This document shows, in pieces, positions 29,239 to 40,318 of a DNA stretch of 64,000 nucleotides. The first letter of the stretch is position 1. Every line of letters starts with the position of its first letter. This DNA is from Crambe crambe (taxonomy: Eukaryota > Porifera > Demospongiae > Poecilosclerida > Crambeidae), in assembly GCA_963924555.1 (NCBI GenBank), contig OZ004597.1:3924404-3988403 (forward strand), written 5' to 3'. The translations under genes and the position numbers were made by a program. Under the pieces are notes generated by a model, which saw nothing but the letters and a program-made list of their open reading frames with translations, searched no databases and had not been told where the DNA came from.

Positions 29239-32200
29239 CTGGAGTATATTCACTTGGTGAATCTTACTTGGTGCACAGTTGTCCCGAAGGGAAGAAGATT
29301 TGAAAGTCTACACTGTACTTATCAATGATGTAGAGCAGCATCCCTCTGCCATCTCTTTTGTTGATACTCAGGCTCCTCACGCAAGATACACTATAGGACC
29401 ACTCATTTTCCACCTGGAACAATAACACACAGCTGCATGTGCACAGCATCAGTATTAAAAAAGAAGAAGAGAAAATACTCCACTAGAAGGAACAAGACAT
29501 TGGTCTAAAAGATGCAAGAAAGTTCATTTTTTTCTGTGACTCAAATTTACATGGCGAAATACTAATTAGGTGAGCAAATACCATAATGCATTCATTCAGG
29601 TAATTAGAGTCCACTTACAATCCTGTTAGCACGAGTTCACTCACTCATACATACATGTCCATACACACATACATACATAATAATCATATATGACGACATA
29701 CTTCTTCTGATTTGATGCAGCGCCAAATTTGGATCCTCTGCAATAGTTAATTAAGAAAAGTGTCATAATGAATGATCAATCAGGTCAAAGTGCATGAATG
29801 ATGAACTTGGTGACCTGACCACACAATCATGCACTTCAAATGAATCTACTCAAGATCCAGATTATGTTTGGCAAAACAGGACACATAAGCCATTAGAGCT
29901 AAGCCTCTATGTACATGTGAAATAGCTTGATAACCTGTAACATGATAGTGTAGGTACATGGAGATATGTACTTATCCATCATTGTCTGTTAATAATGATC
30001 ATCTATAAGCTACTCACAGCTTCAGTGTCCTCTGAGTCTTCTCCCTCAGCTTCACCATCCAGATGAAAGGCAATGTAACCAGGTAAATACACAAACTCAT
30101 TGGGTTTGGACTGGCTGGGCTCAAAGAGAAGAATCTACAACAACACGCAGAATGAAACTTTTTGTTCATCATCAAACTTTAAAAGATGAATTTCATTCCT
30201 TAAGAAATTTGCTCACTTGATACCTTCTATTCTTAACCACCTCATAAAGTGGTTGATCAGCAGGTGTTTTAAATATAAAGTTAGAGGAGATACAGTGAAT
30301 AATTAAGGTATAAGTGAACACAAATAGAACATCCCAACAAGGTATGTGGAACCTCTGGATAAGGGCACACCATGAGGTCCTTTCTTTGGAGGTACTAATA
30401 GTGAATATGAAGGTTGCCTTTTGTAAAGAGGTTGTTTATATTGTGGCTTGTCTTGGAAGGTTCTTAATCAAAGGTTCCACTGTATCATCTTACTGGAAAT
30501 TGAGTAGAAGAATAGTTCTCATCAGTAGCATCAATAAAGAACTCCATCCAAAAGGCAAACAACCTCTCATCTTTACTTGCAGACACATCATGTTCCTTGT
30601 TCCGAAATTTAGAAATGAGTTTTATATTGCCAGCTGTTGTTTTCAAGTACCTTGAAGTATAAATTACTATGATAACAACTACTGCATATTGTTGATTGCT
30701 AATTGCTCCCAACCTCATATTTGAGAGCACTATCAAGTTCACACAAGGTCATAGTCCTATGAGATTAAGTCAGGAAAAGCTCCCATTACAAGTGGACTTG
30801 ATACTAGTCTTAAAGTGTTTGCATGACAAAGAAGACTACTGTTCTCTTCAGGTACATGTTATATAGGGCATAGAGTGTTTATTATCAGCAGCGAATTCAT
30901 GTGTGACCTTAAAATATGGCTCTCAATTGAAGGAGAATGGTACCCTGGGTACAAGCCTAAACCTTAGAACTTGTACTAACAGAGATCAATCTAGGTAAGT
31001 AATATGCAAAGGGCTGAAATATAAGTTAATTACGAGGCAGAGAAGAATGGCAATCTACAGGCACTAGTGAGCAGCTGCATGGAATCATAATCCAATCATT
31101 ATTTAAATTGTACAAAATGAGATGAAAGCAAATTACAGTTATGCACTCACCAGAGAGGGGGTTTGAGTTTGAACATGCATTCTGCAGCTTCACATGCCTT
31201 GGGGTAGTTCTCTGCTAACACACTTATCTCAAAGTATGTGGCTACAATCCAATAATCAGTCTGGGACTGTAGACTCCCTTTTCTTCCAATTAAAATATTG
31301 AGAGTGGCTCCTACAACATAGGATTAAAATATTGAGAATGGCTCCTACATAGTACATATAAGGAGAGAGATTGTGTATTAGACCATTGCATACCACAACA
31401 CTGTATAGCAAAGACAGGAGAAGGGGGAGAAACACCCCCCTCTAATAGGCTACTACTTCATAGTATAATACACATACATTCACATGGTGCTTCAATGCAT
31501 GAACACACAATCCCCCCCAAGACTTGTAACTGGACCTGATTCAAATGGTAGCAAGATCAAGAGTCATGCCTGCTGACTTACCCACATTCCTTAGCAGTTG
31601 ACAAGTGCTGAAATCCTTTCCTGAGATGACAAGTAGTGTGGCCAAATTGATGCCAGCATACTCATTAGGCTGTGCCTCAAAACCTTTCTGGTACCAGTGG
31701 ATGGCCTTATCCCTGCTGACATTATCTGTATGTTCAGATTCCACAAACTTGTCCTTGTAGATTCTCCCACACAAGCATATAATGTCAGGGACTTGGTTTT
31801 CTTTCTCCTTCAAAATCTATGGAAATGGACCATAATTATTATACCCACCCCCCCAAACAGCTGCATTGATTGATTAGAGGGCATGCGTTAATCAGACCTC
31901 TTTATCACACTTATATACATGATCCTTTATACGCATGTACTGTATCTCTGCCAGATCTCTCAATGTAGGGACGACGTAGATGCCAAATATAGACTAATAC
32001 AATCCAGTTCCCCCACTTGGACTTAACAAAAGCTACTGTGAATGATTATCCAGCCTACCACAAAGTGCAGAACAAGTTTCAGGACCATGGAGCTTACTGT
32101 TTCAGAAATATGGAAAGCACTGGATTCTTCTTCTCTATTCTTCTTCTTAGATAACTATAATTCAAGAACCACTCAAGCTACAGCAAGTATTTCTGATAAA

Positions 32201-32410
32201 TCCGACTCCAAATTCTACAGGCTACGATCTTTTCTAAAGAGTTGATATAAAAGGAGACAAAGGAAGCAAGCCATTTTTATTCATATGCATGTATGAAATT
32301 ATAATAATTATATGCCATGTGTTATGTTCTCTTCGCATGCAACTCTGCATAGCAACTAGCTGTACTATTTGATCTCAATCTCTTCACTCTGGGATTCTAC
32401 CTCCAAGTAT

Positions 32411-32489
<79 letters not shown>

Positions 32490-35237
32490 CATTGCTCAAA
32501 AAAGCTGTAAGCTATTATAGTGCAGTAATGTAGGGATTGTTTCCTACCCTTGTTTGCTTTCTTTTTTGAGCAATGGTCATCCCATACATTTTTTTCCAAT
32601 GTTTTTCCCCTCATATACATTTTTATTGATATCACTGGAGTATACAACATCACCAGGCATCGTCCTCTCAAGACTTAATTCTTACTCAAATGGACCAGAT
32701 CACAAAAACCTTTAAGCCTCTAAAATATCCAGCAACTAAATGCACCTCACCTTCTCCAATATTACTATAGCCTTGTCTCTGTCGCTTCCCTGATTTCTAC
32801 GACTCAAAGCAAAAGCATAGAGATACTGGATTGCACCCTTCTGAAGCTCCTCATGGTCAGGAATGCTCTCAGCCAATTCCACCATCGATACATAGTCCTG
32901 CATCATAAGAGAAGTACATACACAGTAATACACCAAGGAGACACACCATCATCTCTTGTAGAAATTAGGAAAAGTTCTATAGGGCCTGAGAGTCAGCCAT
33001 ACATCACTCATACACTTCAATACACAACTTCAGTCTATTCTGTACTCACTTTAATATCAATGGGTGTGGCCAAAATTTGTCCCAACTCAAAATGAAACTT
33101 TACGTAGCTATGCCAAATGTATGTCCTAAATCAAGGTTGATACCTTAGCCATAAGCATTCAGATCAGTAATCCTTTTGGTCCAACACAATACCCCGAGGA
33201 TCATATATGGATAGCAACCTCTTCAGGACTGATTTATCAACCTCAATATGCAACAATCCTATTGGGGTACAAGTCACCTGTATATCTCTGTAAGTCAACA
33301 TGATCCTGTGGATTACTTCAGTTGTAAACAGTCTAGGATCTTCGTCAATACAACCTCGTAGCTTCTGCAGCTCCTATAGTAGGTAAGTCATTCAGAATGG
33401 TGAGCTCATCTCAAAGTGACTATATACTCATTCACAGTCATTAAGGACTAATCTAGATCAATATTGGTATGATCAGTAGTCACCCATTAACTAGGATAGT
33501 TTTCGGACTTAACACAAAGGTTGTCATACCTTTTTAAGTTCATCTCCTTCCTTGGTTTCACGAGCTTGCTTTAAATTCTTGAAGAAGATGCTCTTGTAAT
33601 CATTTCTGAAGTATAGAAGATAGACAGCAGGAATTCCCAAACATAGGACACTTACTTGGTTACACCAGCTGCTAACTGATAGGGCTGGGTTTTCTCAGGA
33701 ATGCAATCTACTAAAGGTGGACGAGGTTTGGGACATGAATTTCCCATAAAAAGCCTTTTCCTAAGACCTAGTTGTTGGTAGCAGTCATTGCCAGGCCAAA
33801 ATGAACAAAAAGAGTTCTAAGAAGAGTGTCTATGTATGTATAGTCAAGTGAAGGGGTACTATTATTTGTACAAAACATTTATCTTGGATTGACAACATGA
33901 ATGAGATGGACAACCAATTCTGGTAGGCAGGATCCTGTCTATTACTAACGGCACAAGCTGAAGTGATCACCCCCCCCCTTCCCGAACTAATAGAGTTCCT
34001 AACAAGAATGGATGATGATATGTGCCACACTGAGGGGAACTGTCGGTGTGAGTCCAGGGGGACTAATTTATGCCCCTCCCTTCACCGTGACCAACCTTAC
34101 AGCCATGTGTGTTTCTTGCAAGATACTCTTCAATTGTTTGACTAAAGGAACTTGAGAGGAGTGTGCATCCATCCCTTCCTTGACAAAGCAGTCTCCATTG
34201 TCATCCAAATAGTAAGGGATGTATGTAAAGAATCCACAATGCTACAGGACACATGAATTGAAATGCTGTATGTAATAAAATCAGATGGAATTTCTTTTCC
34301 CCAAGGGCATTCAAAGATGAGTCATACTGATCTATATTCATTCATTACTTATTATAAAGACGAAGCTTATAACAGTACATACGTTAATTTCAAGTTACTG
34401 CTTATAGGAAGATTTCACATAGCTAGATCTTGTGTGGATCTTCATGTCAGCTTGTGCAAGACAAGCTGCAGTAACTCCATTGATCTTTTGAAAATTGATG
34501 CTTCTCACTGAAATACCCACAATTAAAAGTGACCCTTTCTACACACAGAAATGCAAGTCAAGAAAGTTATACTTGTCATGTGGGTGCTTCTTTTTTTAAA
34601 TCCAGACATGTACCAAAAACGTACGTCAAGGCCCTCATTATTTGATGATGATAATCATCATTCCAGGCAGTTAGACCTAATGCCTATATGTAGACAGGAT
34701 CTGTCTGGCTAAAAAGGTTCTGATTTTCCTACCAGCTTAAAATTGTGGGACTTCTCTACATGAGGGACTTCTCTACACGAGGGACTTTCCCCTCCTGCAG
34801 GCTACTGTATCATATGTTCTGCTCACCCCTATACTAGTAGTAACAGCACCTAGTTGTGTCTGGTCAGCTCTCATAGAACTCTTTCTACTAGAGATGTAGC
34901 TGCTTTCTTGATCTCTACACATCACTACATTATGTTTCATCCCAAATGATTCCCTCAGTCCAATCTGATAGAAGAGACATGCTTCATACTGCCTCTCAGT
35001 CACATCTACTACTGCCACTGGAGTACTATAAAACTTCTCCAGTGCCTTCAAATCACCAAAATCCAGCTGATGGAAAGGAATTCGTTCAATTTCGGATGAA
35101 CTCTTGTCAGTGGCAAGTTCCAATGCCTGCAGTGCCTTCTTTCCAGCTTTGGAATCAGGAAATACTGCCACTATGGTCTCACAAAGACTCGATTTGGGCC
35201 CACTAATCTTTCCTCCCTTCATCTTTTCAGAGGACAT
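24033..35237 (-). CDS. MAP3K5: ASK1-type MAP kinase kinase kinase
   Basis: A gene of about 20 exons; the symbol denotes the MAP3K5/6/15 family. Exon 1 (35237-34827) matches the ASK thioredoxin-binding region ([12 protein letters not shown]...[13 protein letters not shown]). The next exon, from 34241, reads [18 protein letters not shown]. Helical TPR-like exons follow (33.8-31.1 kb, for example [15 protein letters not shown] and [20 protein letters not shown]), then PH-like exons (30.6-29.3 kb). The kinase (29171 to about 27880) has [34 protein letters not shown] and the activation threonine context [13 protein letters not shown]. The C-terminus (27.8-24.0 kb) has coiled coil ([16 protein letters not shown]) and a SAM-like end ([10 protein letters not shown]...[11 protein letters not shown]). 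The stop TAA is at 24033. The family activates JNK/p38 under oxidative stress. Introns hold several small repeats. Confidence 0.9.
25480..25640. repeat. GATGGTGGA-type minisatellite
   Basis: Irregular repeats of an AGAGTGATGGTGGA-like unit with ATATTAGAG spacers, in a MAP3K intron. Confidence 0.7.
25880..26010. repeat. minisatellite, about 40-bp unit, three copies
   Basis: Three imperfect copies of a unit containing CCACCCCTGCAAAAGCCT followed by GGGTGCAAGACTTATATGTA, just downstream (minus sense) of the MAP3K exon at about 26175-26030. Confidence 0.8.
26490..26640. repeat. CTAACACTAA-rich repeat patch
   Basis: Repeated CCTAACACTAA and ACACTTGGTCTTATAA segments in a MAP3K intron. No coding signal. 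Confidence 0.65.
26672..27077. mobile_element. TTAA-flanked MITE (piggyBac-like)
   Basis: GGTGGGTATTGTTGGCG at 26676 and its exact inverted copy ending at 27073 form 17-bp terminal repeats. TTAA flanks both ends (26672-26675 and 27074-27077), the duplication typical of piggyBac-type insertion. 398 bp between the duplications. It holds a minus-strand open frame of 76 codons (26931-26701), acidic and Ser-rich near its start, which may be a transposase remnant. It lies in a MAP3K intron. Confidence 0.75.
27220..27400. repeat. degenerate repeat array
   Basis: Two to three imperfect copies of a segment containing GTGTGTAAATAGCACAGAGA and CGATAACCCATGGCC-like sequence, in a MAP3K intron next to a T20 tract at about 27451-27468. 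Confidence 0.65.
29174..29235 (-). repeat. (GA)n/(CT)n microsatellite at a splice acceptor
   Basis: About 62 bp of pure CT on the coding strand, ending CTCTAG at the acceptor of the first kinase exon of the MAP3K gene (exon start 29171). Confidence 0.95.
30343..30484. mobile_element. pogo/Tc1-like MITE
   Basis: The left end, TATGTGGAACCTCTGGATAA, and the right end, inverted TACAGTGGAACCTTTGATTA, are imperfect terminal repeats with TA at the outer edges. A similar CAGTGGAACCTCTGATAAA end recurs at 63341. About 142 bp, in a MAP3K intron. Confidence 0.6.
31285..31346. repeat. tandem duplication
   Basis: Two copies of AAAATATTGAGARTGGCTCC followed by TACA, beside the MAP3K exon near 31318. Confidence 0.75.
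32413..32578. repeat. (GA)n run followed by an 18-bp inverted repeat
   Basis: About 74 bp of GA (32413-32486) abuts GACCATTGCTCAAAAAAG (32487-32504), which is repeated inverted at 32561-32578. The whole could be a small foldback element with an attached microsatellite. In a MAP3K intron, away from exons. Confidence 0.8.
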
Positions 35238-35438
35238 TTAAGTTTGTAATGCAGAATGAACTTTGAACGTTTCAGATCATCGATCATGCGCACTCAGCAT
35301 AGCGCGCGCGGCCGTGATCACGTGTCCACGCAGCGCATGAGCAATTAATTTTTACGCCTCTAGCTATAGCTAGCTCTCTTGTCTGTCTTCTTCGCGTACG
35401 GCTCTTGTTTCGGCTCAAGATTCAAACTAGTCTGAAGG
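35238..35438. promoter_or_regulatory. bidirectional promoter, MAP3K / perilipin
   Basis: 201 bp between divergent ATGs. It contains a CpG-rich patch (AGCGCGCGCGGCCG) and a palindromic E-box, CACGTG, at 35319-35324. CG is otherwise rare in the window, so this looks like an unmethylated shared promoter. Confidence 0.65.
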
Positions 35439-37387
35439 ATGACTGAAGTCGAGGTTTCTCACCCCGGTACCACGTATCAGTGGCTCTCCAGTTTACCCAT
35501 GGCTGCTTCTGCAGGCGCTGCTGTGTACGGCCTCTACGAAGGTTCCAAGAACTACAGCTGTGTTACACAATATGCTCTGGGAACCATGGAGTCTTCTTTG
35601 AAAATTGCTGCTTCTACTGTTGCACCTGTTGTGAGGAAACTCGATAAGCCAAGTAAGTTATGGTATATTCATCCAACTAGTAGCTTTTGATATTCTCTTG
35701 TGTATTTAGTTCAGGCTGTTGATTCCTACACTTTGGATAAGCTAGTGAAGCTTGAAGAAAAAGTACCTGCTCTCAAATATCAACCAGAAGAAGTGAAAGC
35801 GTACATCAATGAAAGCAAGGAAGCTATTGCCAACAGGATTGCAGACAGTCATACTGCCATCTCCACTCGTATAATAGAGAGCAGGGATAACATCACTGGC
35901 CATCTCACTTCTGGGAAAGAAATTGTGTGCTCAAAGATCAGTACTGGAGCTGAAGCTATCACCAACTCTCGAGCTGGTGTCCTTGTTGGTGAGGGAAAGA
36001 AAGTACTGACCACTCGCATTTATCAAGGGAAAGAAGCCCTGAGTAGCACCATCACTTCTGGTCGTGATGTGGTCTACAGTGGAATCCAGAGTGGTGCTGA
36101 ATCTCTTTCTAATACTCGAGTTGGTTCTCTAGTTGGATCTGGAGTCGATTCCACACTTACTGCCACTGAGAACTTGGTGGAATACTTGGTCCCTGAGATT
36201 GAAGATGAGAAAGAGCTGCTTGCCAAGTGTGGAAAGGGGGACGTGGCTGCTCCTGATTCCCAGAGCCCTACCGATGATGCTCCTGCTCAAGACGATGAGA
36301 TGGAACCCCTTCTTGAGGGTGATGAGAGCAAAATTAGCCGTGTGGAGAGGGTTTGTTCCCTGTCTCGCAAAGTTAAGCTTAGAATGTATCACCGCTCCAT
36401 GCAACACCTTGAAGGGATCCAGAAAAATTGCAAGATGACACTGGAGCAGCTGAAGCAGTCAGTGGATTTGGTGAGTGACCTTTCTCTGTTATTGTGTCAG
36501 GTGATATGTTCTGATTAGGAAAGTTATTGTTGTGTCCAGACATTGTAGTTACAGTGAAGCCTTAAGGTCACTATTGGGTTTTTTGACCTTATCACCTTGA
36601 CACATATTATGGTCATGCCACATTGATTGTATCAAAATAGCTCAAAATGGCCCAGGCTGCACGCGATGGTGTTGACAAACAATATCAAACCGTAACCTCT
36701 GCTTTGAAGGACCTTGAAGAACAAATTAAGCAACTTCTTTCCCGCAAAGCAAAAAACACCGAAATGACTTGGCCACCCAAGGACGATGAAGAAGATACAA
36801 AGATTGAATGGCTGTCTCCAAAACCCCAAGGAATCCTACAGTCTTCTCTGGACTATTCTAAGCAAATGAGTGAGAAAGTTTTCCATACTTTCCAGTCTGT
36901 TACAGTGGCCACCACTTACCTACCAAGTCATCTGAAAGGTGGGGCCATTCATGCCTACCAATATGCTCAGGAAATGTACTCGACTTTAAAACCAGTAAGA
37001 TGTGAACTGTAGTACAGAGTCTTAATAAAATTGAGATGATTTTCTGCTCTAGGTTAAAACTCCATCTGATCTTCCTGCCTCAGCTCTTGCTCGGATCTCG
37101 TCTATACTTGAAACTCAGATAGGATACGTTACCCAACTGGGAAATTACCTTGCTTCAGTAATGCAGGTTTGTTATTGTAAATTGTAACTGACTATAATAT
37201 TATTATGACATTGTTTTAAACCTTGCAGAAGGATCCAAACCCTCCTGTGATTGAAAATCCTCCTACTAGTGATTCTGGAGAAGAAGATGATCACGAGTCT
37301 TCTGGTTCAGGTAATCCATTTCTATGCCCTACAGTGTTTTGATGTGTATTTTGTATCTTAGAAGCTGAAGAACCAGAAAATAACTAA
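35439..37387 (+). CDS. PLIN: perilipin family lipid-droplet protein
   Basis: Six exons: 35439-35652, 35710-36470, 36641-36994, 37053-37166, 37229-37310 and 37362-37387. They give 1551 nt (516 residues) with consistent phases. The N-terminal PAT-like region reads YQWLSSLPMAASAGAAVYGL...SYTLDKLVKLEEKVPAL. A central stretch (about residues 110-200) consists of 11-residue-type amphipathic repeats (ITSGRDVVYSGIQSGAESLS). The C-terminus is helical (SALKDLEEQIKQLL) with an acidic tail (EEPENN). Perilipins coat lipid droplets and control lipase access, and the repeats match their mode of membrane binding. No TM segment. It shares a CpG-rich promoter with the ASK-type kinase and converges on TMEM39, with 118 bp between stops. 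Confidence 0.85.
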
Positions 37388-37505
37388 AGTATAGAGTGCT
37401 AACTGAACAGGACTATCTATAAGTAACTTGATGGCAATTGCCACTTGTGCTGTAACATTTATCTTGTACTGGTAGTGTATTGGTTTGTGAAAGATGCAAA
37501 TCAAA

Positions 37506-39686
37506 TTATAATAAAACTCTAGATCTTCGACACCATAGTCTGTTGTACAGCAATTTATAGAGTATGAAATAGTTGAATACAAGGAAGACAGACATGCTAA
37601 GGGTCTGATACCAGAAGACAGAGCGGAGCAGAACCACTATCTCCAAGGCCACAACAATACACTGCATAGTCAGTAACCAGGTGTGGACATGTAGTCGAGA
37701 ATGAAACAGGAGCTGCATTCAAAAAAAAAAAAAGGCATGACTGTCACAATTTCATGTTCACTTCTATTATACAGACAGCTTACTCTACATAAACAAGATA
37801 CACAAAAAATGGCTTCTTACATAAAAGCATTCTTGAGATGAGTCGCAAGGAATTGCCACATTCTGTGGGCCTTCTGCTTTGAAGGACTCGCCATTCCACT
37901 GAACTATCCCATCATGCAGCCAAATCACATCAGGAGACCAACTATCAATAAAATCAACAATAACAGATGACATGGTAAAAAGACTCAAACTAGGTCTCTA
38001 CATTTGAGCCTTTTCATCATGAGTACACCGTGTCCAGCACCCCAGGTGAAGAGAACACTGATACAAGAGATGACAGTAACTGGGCGGTAGCAGATGAGAG
38101 GCAAGAATAACAAAGGAATTTGCCCACACCAAGAAACCATGTTCTGCACACCACCACTTATCATAATACAAGTGACTCTAAAGCAAACAAAAAGAAACTT
38201 GTATACAGAGATTTTTGTGGGTACTTAGGCTATCAGTCGGAATAACACCTCATACTATCTCTGTGGATGATTCACCAAATCTCACCTAAGGTGCTATGTA
38301 CATTATTCACTTTTTATGTATACTTACATCAGCAAACTGAACAGGTATAAATCCAACATAGTATGCACACAGTAATGAGTTGAACAACAGCTGTTTTAGC
38401 CTCACTATCAGATCTGAGAGCAACAAGTCCACCTCCTCACGCACTTCATCTGGAGTGGTTGGCAGCAAGAGGGAACATTCAGGCCCAAACTTTGATAAAC
38501 TCTTACTCCACCTCAGACTAACTGCAGAGACTATAATGGAATCGGAAAGTGACTTATCATGGGTTACAACACGGTTAGGAGAAACTCTTGGTGAGCTAAT
38601 CTTTACTGTAGCATGATTAGAAACTTTTCCTGAGATGTCATTGGGTTGATGTCGGTGTCGGTGGTGCAGTGAATTCGGTCCATTGTGATGTATAGTTGGA
38701 GAACTGATAGTACTGGATCCTATTTTCTTATGTATTCTAGAGTGAAGTGAAGAACTACTGGATGAGTTCTGTGCTGTCCACGTATAATTGCTCGAATCTT
38801 GATCTGTCTGTTTAGGGAGATTAGTGGAAATGGTAACTTCAGGAATACGTGATCTTCGAGGAGAAGAGAGGTTGGCGTGTTGTAGAAAAGTGCAAGGAGG
38901 TCTATAGCGTTCTCTGTAGCATCGTGGCTCCAGCGTGAATCCAAATAAGGATAGATACAGAAGCAACCTGTAAATTCAATAACATGAATTCCATCAGTCT
39001 GTATGACAAAAAGAGTACTGTCCCCCAGCAATAAGGAGTGCTCACCATATCTCATTTCTCTACAGCATGATGGTAACCTAACAGTAGTCACCCACATTAC
39101 TACACTCACGGATATAACAGAAAGAGCAAATTGAAGACTGGAGTATTCTGCACCAAATGTATAACTGACCACACCACAGCTGGTACAGTGCACAGCATAA
39201 CAATAAATCTCTTTATATTAACATTCCAATTCCAAAAGATAGTATCCCATCCAATTCTCCAAATCACACTCCCCTTAGAGGATCGTGCCTTAGCACTGTG
39301 TAAAGTACTGGCTCTCATGACCAATTTTGGCTTCCAATGTGACTGAATTTCCTGAAGGATACACCATGTCAAACGACGACCAAGTATTACTATGATGAAT
39401 ATCACAAGATTACAATCCACCTGGTCAAAATTCTGCAACAGCAAGAAATAGATGTAGTAATTAATGGCTGACAAACACACAAATATTACTCTAATTAATG
39501 ACCACCACTCCAACAACATTCACTCACAGTCTTGTAGACATTGATTTTCTGCACTATTAAGGAGCAGACCAAATAGAAGAAAAGAAAAAGTTCGAAGTTT
39601 ATGGGGTGCCTTAACAAATGACTGGCAGAATCAGCCTTCATATTGCACGCACTCATTTCCGCATATCCTTTGTATAACGTCCGCAT
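37506..39686 (-). CDS. TMEM39: TMEM39 family multi-pass membrane protein
   Basis: ATG at 39686; exon 1 ends at 39528, exon 2 is 39432-39110, exon 3 about 38967-38328, then about 38178-38006, 37.95-37.82 kb and the last exon to TAA 37506. Recognised by order-preserved motifs: FELFLFFYLVCSLIVQKINV, then VILGRRLTWCIL, a Ser/His-rich loop, HLYYDKWWCAEHGFLVWANS with LASHLLPPSYCHLL, DVIWLHDGIVQWNG, VAIPCDSSQECFY, and SVFLVFNYFILYKLLYNRLW. The loop (HHRHRHQPND) is long and low-complexity. The TMEM39A protein is an ER membrane protein linked to autophagy and lipid control in animals. An earlier non-ATG open frame upstream runs into the Mutator-like element and is not used. Confidence 0.88.
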
Positions 39687-39747
39687 TTTTAGCCACACCT
39701 CCGAAGCACCCTCCAGCTTGCGATTTTTTAATTTGGGCTCAGTTTGG

Positions 39748-39760
39748 GGGTCAAAGGTCA
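39748..39760 (+). promoter_or_regulatory. DR1 nuclear-receptor motif (left TIR)
   Basis: GGGTCAAAGGTCA is two half-sites spaced by one base, the HNF4/RXR-type consensus. Inverted copies are at 39937-39949 and 40137-40149. Binding is not shown. Confidence 0.5.
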
Positions 39761-39770
39761 ACCAATTGTA

Positions 39771-39781
39771 TGCGCATGCGC
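39771..39781. promoter_or_regulatory. NRF1-like palindrome (left TIR)
   Basis: TGCGCATGCGC matches the NRF1 consensus palindrome. The other TIR has the mirror copy near 40107. Similar sequence occurs upstream of the second RTK (about 6730) and of NAGPA (about 60901). Confidence 0.45.
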
Positions 39782-39936
39782 TAAGAACTTAGAAAAATTA
39801 CCTGCCTGAAAAATAAATTCTTGTCTGGGGGGTGAAGGTCACTTTAACAAGTATCTCTGCTGACAACTGCATCTGTTGAACTTATGTAACGCTACTTTCT
39901 TGTTTTGCAAGCCTTCGGTTTGCAGTAAACCATTCG

Positions 39937-39949
39937 TGACCTTTGACCC
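39937..39949 (-). promoter_or_regulatory. DR1 nuclear-receptor motif (element interior)
   Basis: TGACCTTTGACCC, the reverse complement of the DR1 in the left TIR. It lies outside both TIRs. Confidence 0.5.
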
Positions 39950-40136
39950 CAGTATGTGCTGACAGCAAGTTTCAAGTTTCTGCTTCGGATCTAAAGCTTT
40001 CTGAGACTGGAAACAGAGAAAGAAGGTGGCGAAGAGTCAATCCTGTAGCTTATGGACTCAGAGACAAGAATTTATTTTCAGGCAAGAAATTTTTCTAAGT
40101 TCTTAGCGCATGCGCATACAATTGGTTGACCTTTGA

Positions 40137-40149
40137 CCCCCAAACTGAG
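40137..40149 (-). promoter_or_regulatory. DR1 nuclear-receptor motif (right TIR)
   Basis: TGACCTTTGACCC within the right TIR, mirror of the left copy, about 170 bp from the tectonin-like gene's start codon. Confidence 0.5.
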
Positions 40150-40318
40150 CCCAAATTAAAAAATCGCCTCCAGCTTAGCACTTTAATAGAATTCCTAAAC
40201 CTCAGTTCTGCCTATTAGTCTACAGTACTGGTTGGGTCTACTCAGCGTGAGAAACAGCTTCACAGTCTATAGATCAGCAATACAACAACGATACAGGCAA
40301 GTGTCGATATAATTAATT

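Larger units (their letters stand above)
39720..40167. mobile_element. Mutator-like (MULE) MITE with 9-bp target duplication
   Basis: Terminal inverted repeats of about 110 bp (39720-39832 and about 40056-40167), beginning GCGATTTTTTAATTTGGG and almost identical. The flanks carry a perfect 9-bp direct repeat, CTCCAGCTT (39711-39719 and 40168-40176). Long TIRs with a 9-bp duplication are the Mutator signature. 448 bp, no ORF. It lies between the divergent TMEM39 and tectonin-like start codons. Confidence 0.9.

Noticed and set aside
39687..39763. Extension of TMEM39 upstream through the open frame
   Set aside because: It would start at TTG and run into the Mutator-like TIR; the ATG at 39686 is the first in frame.
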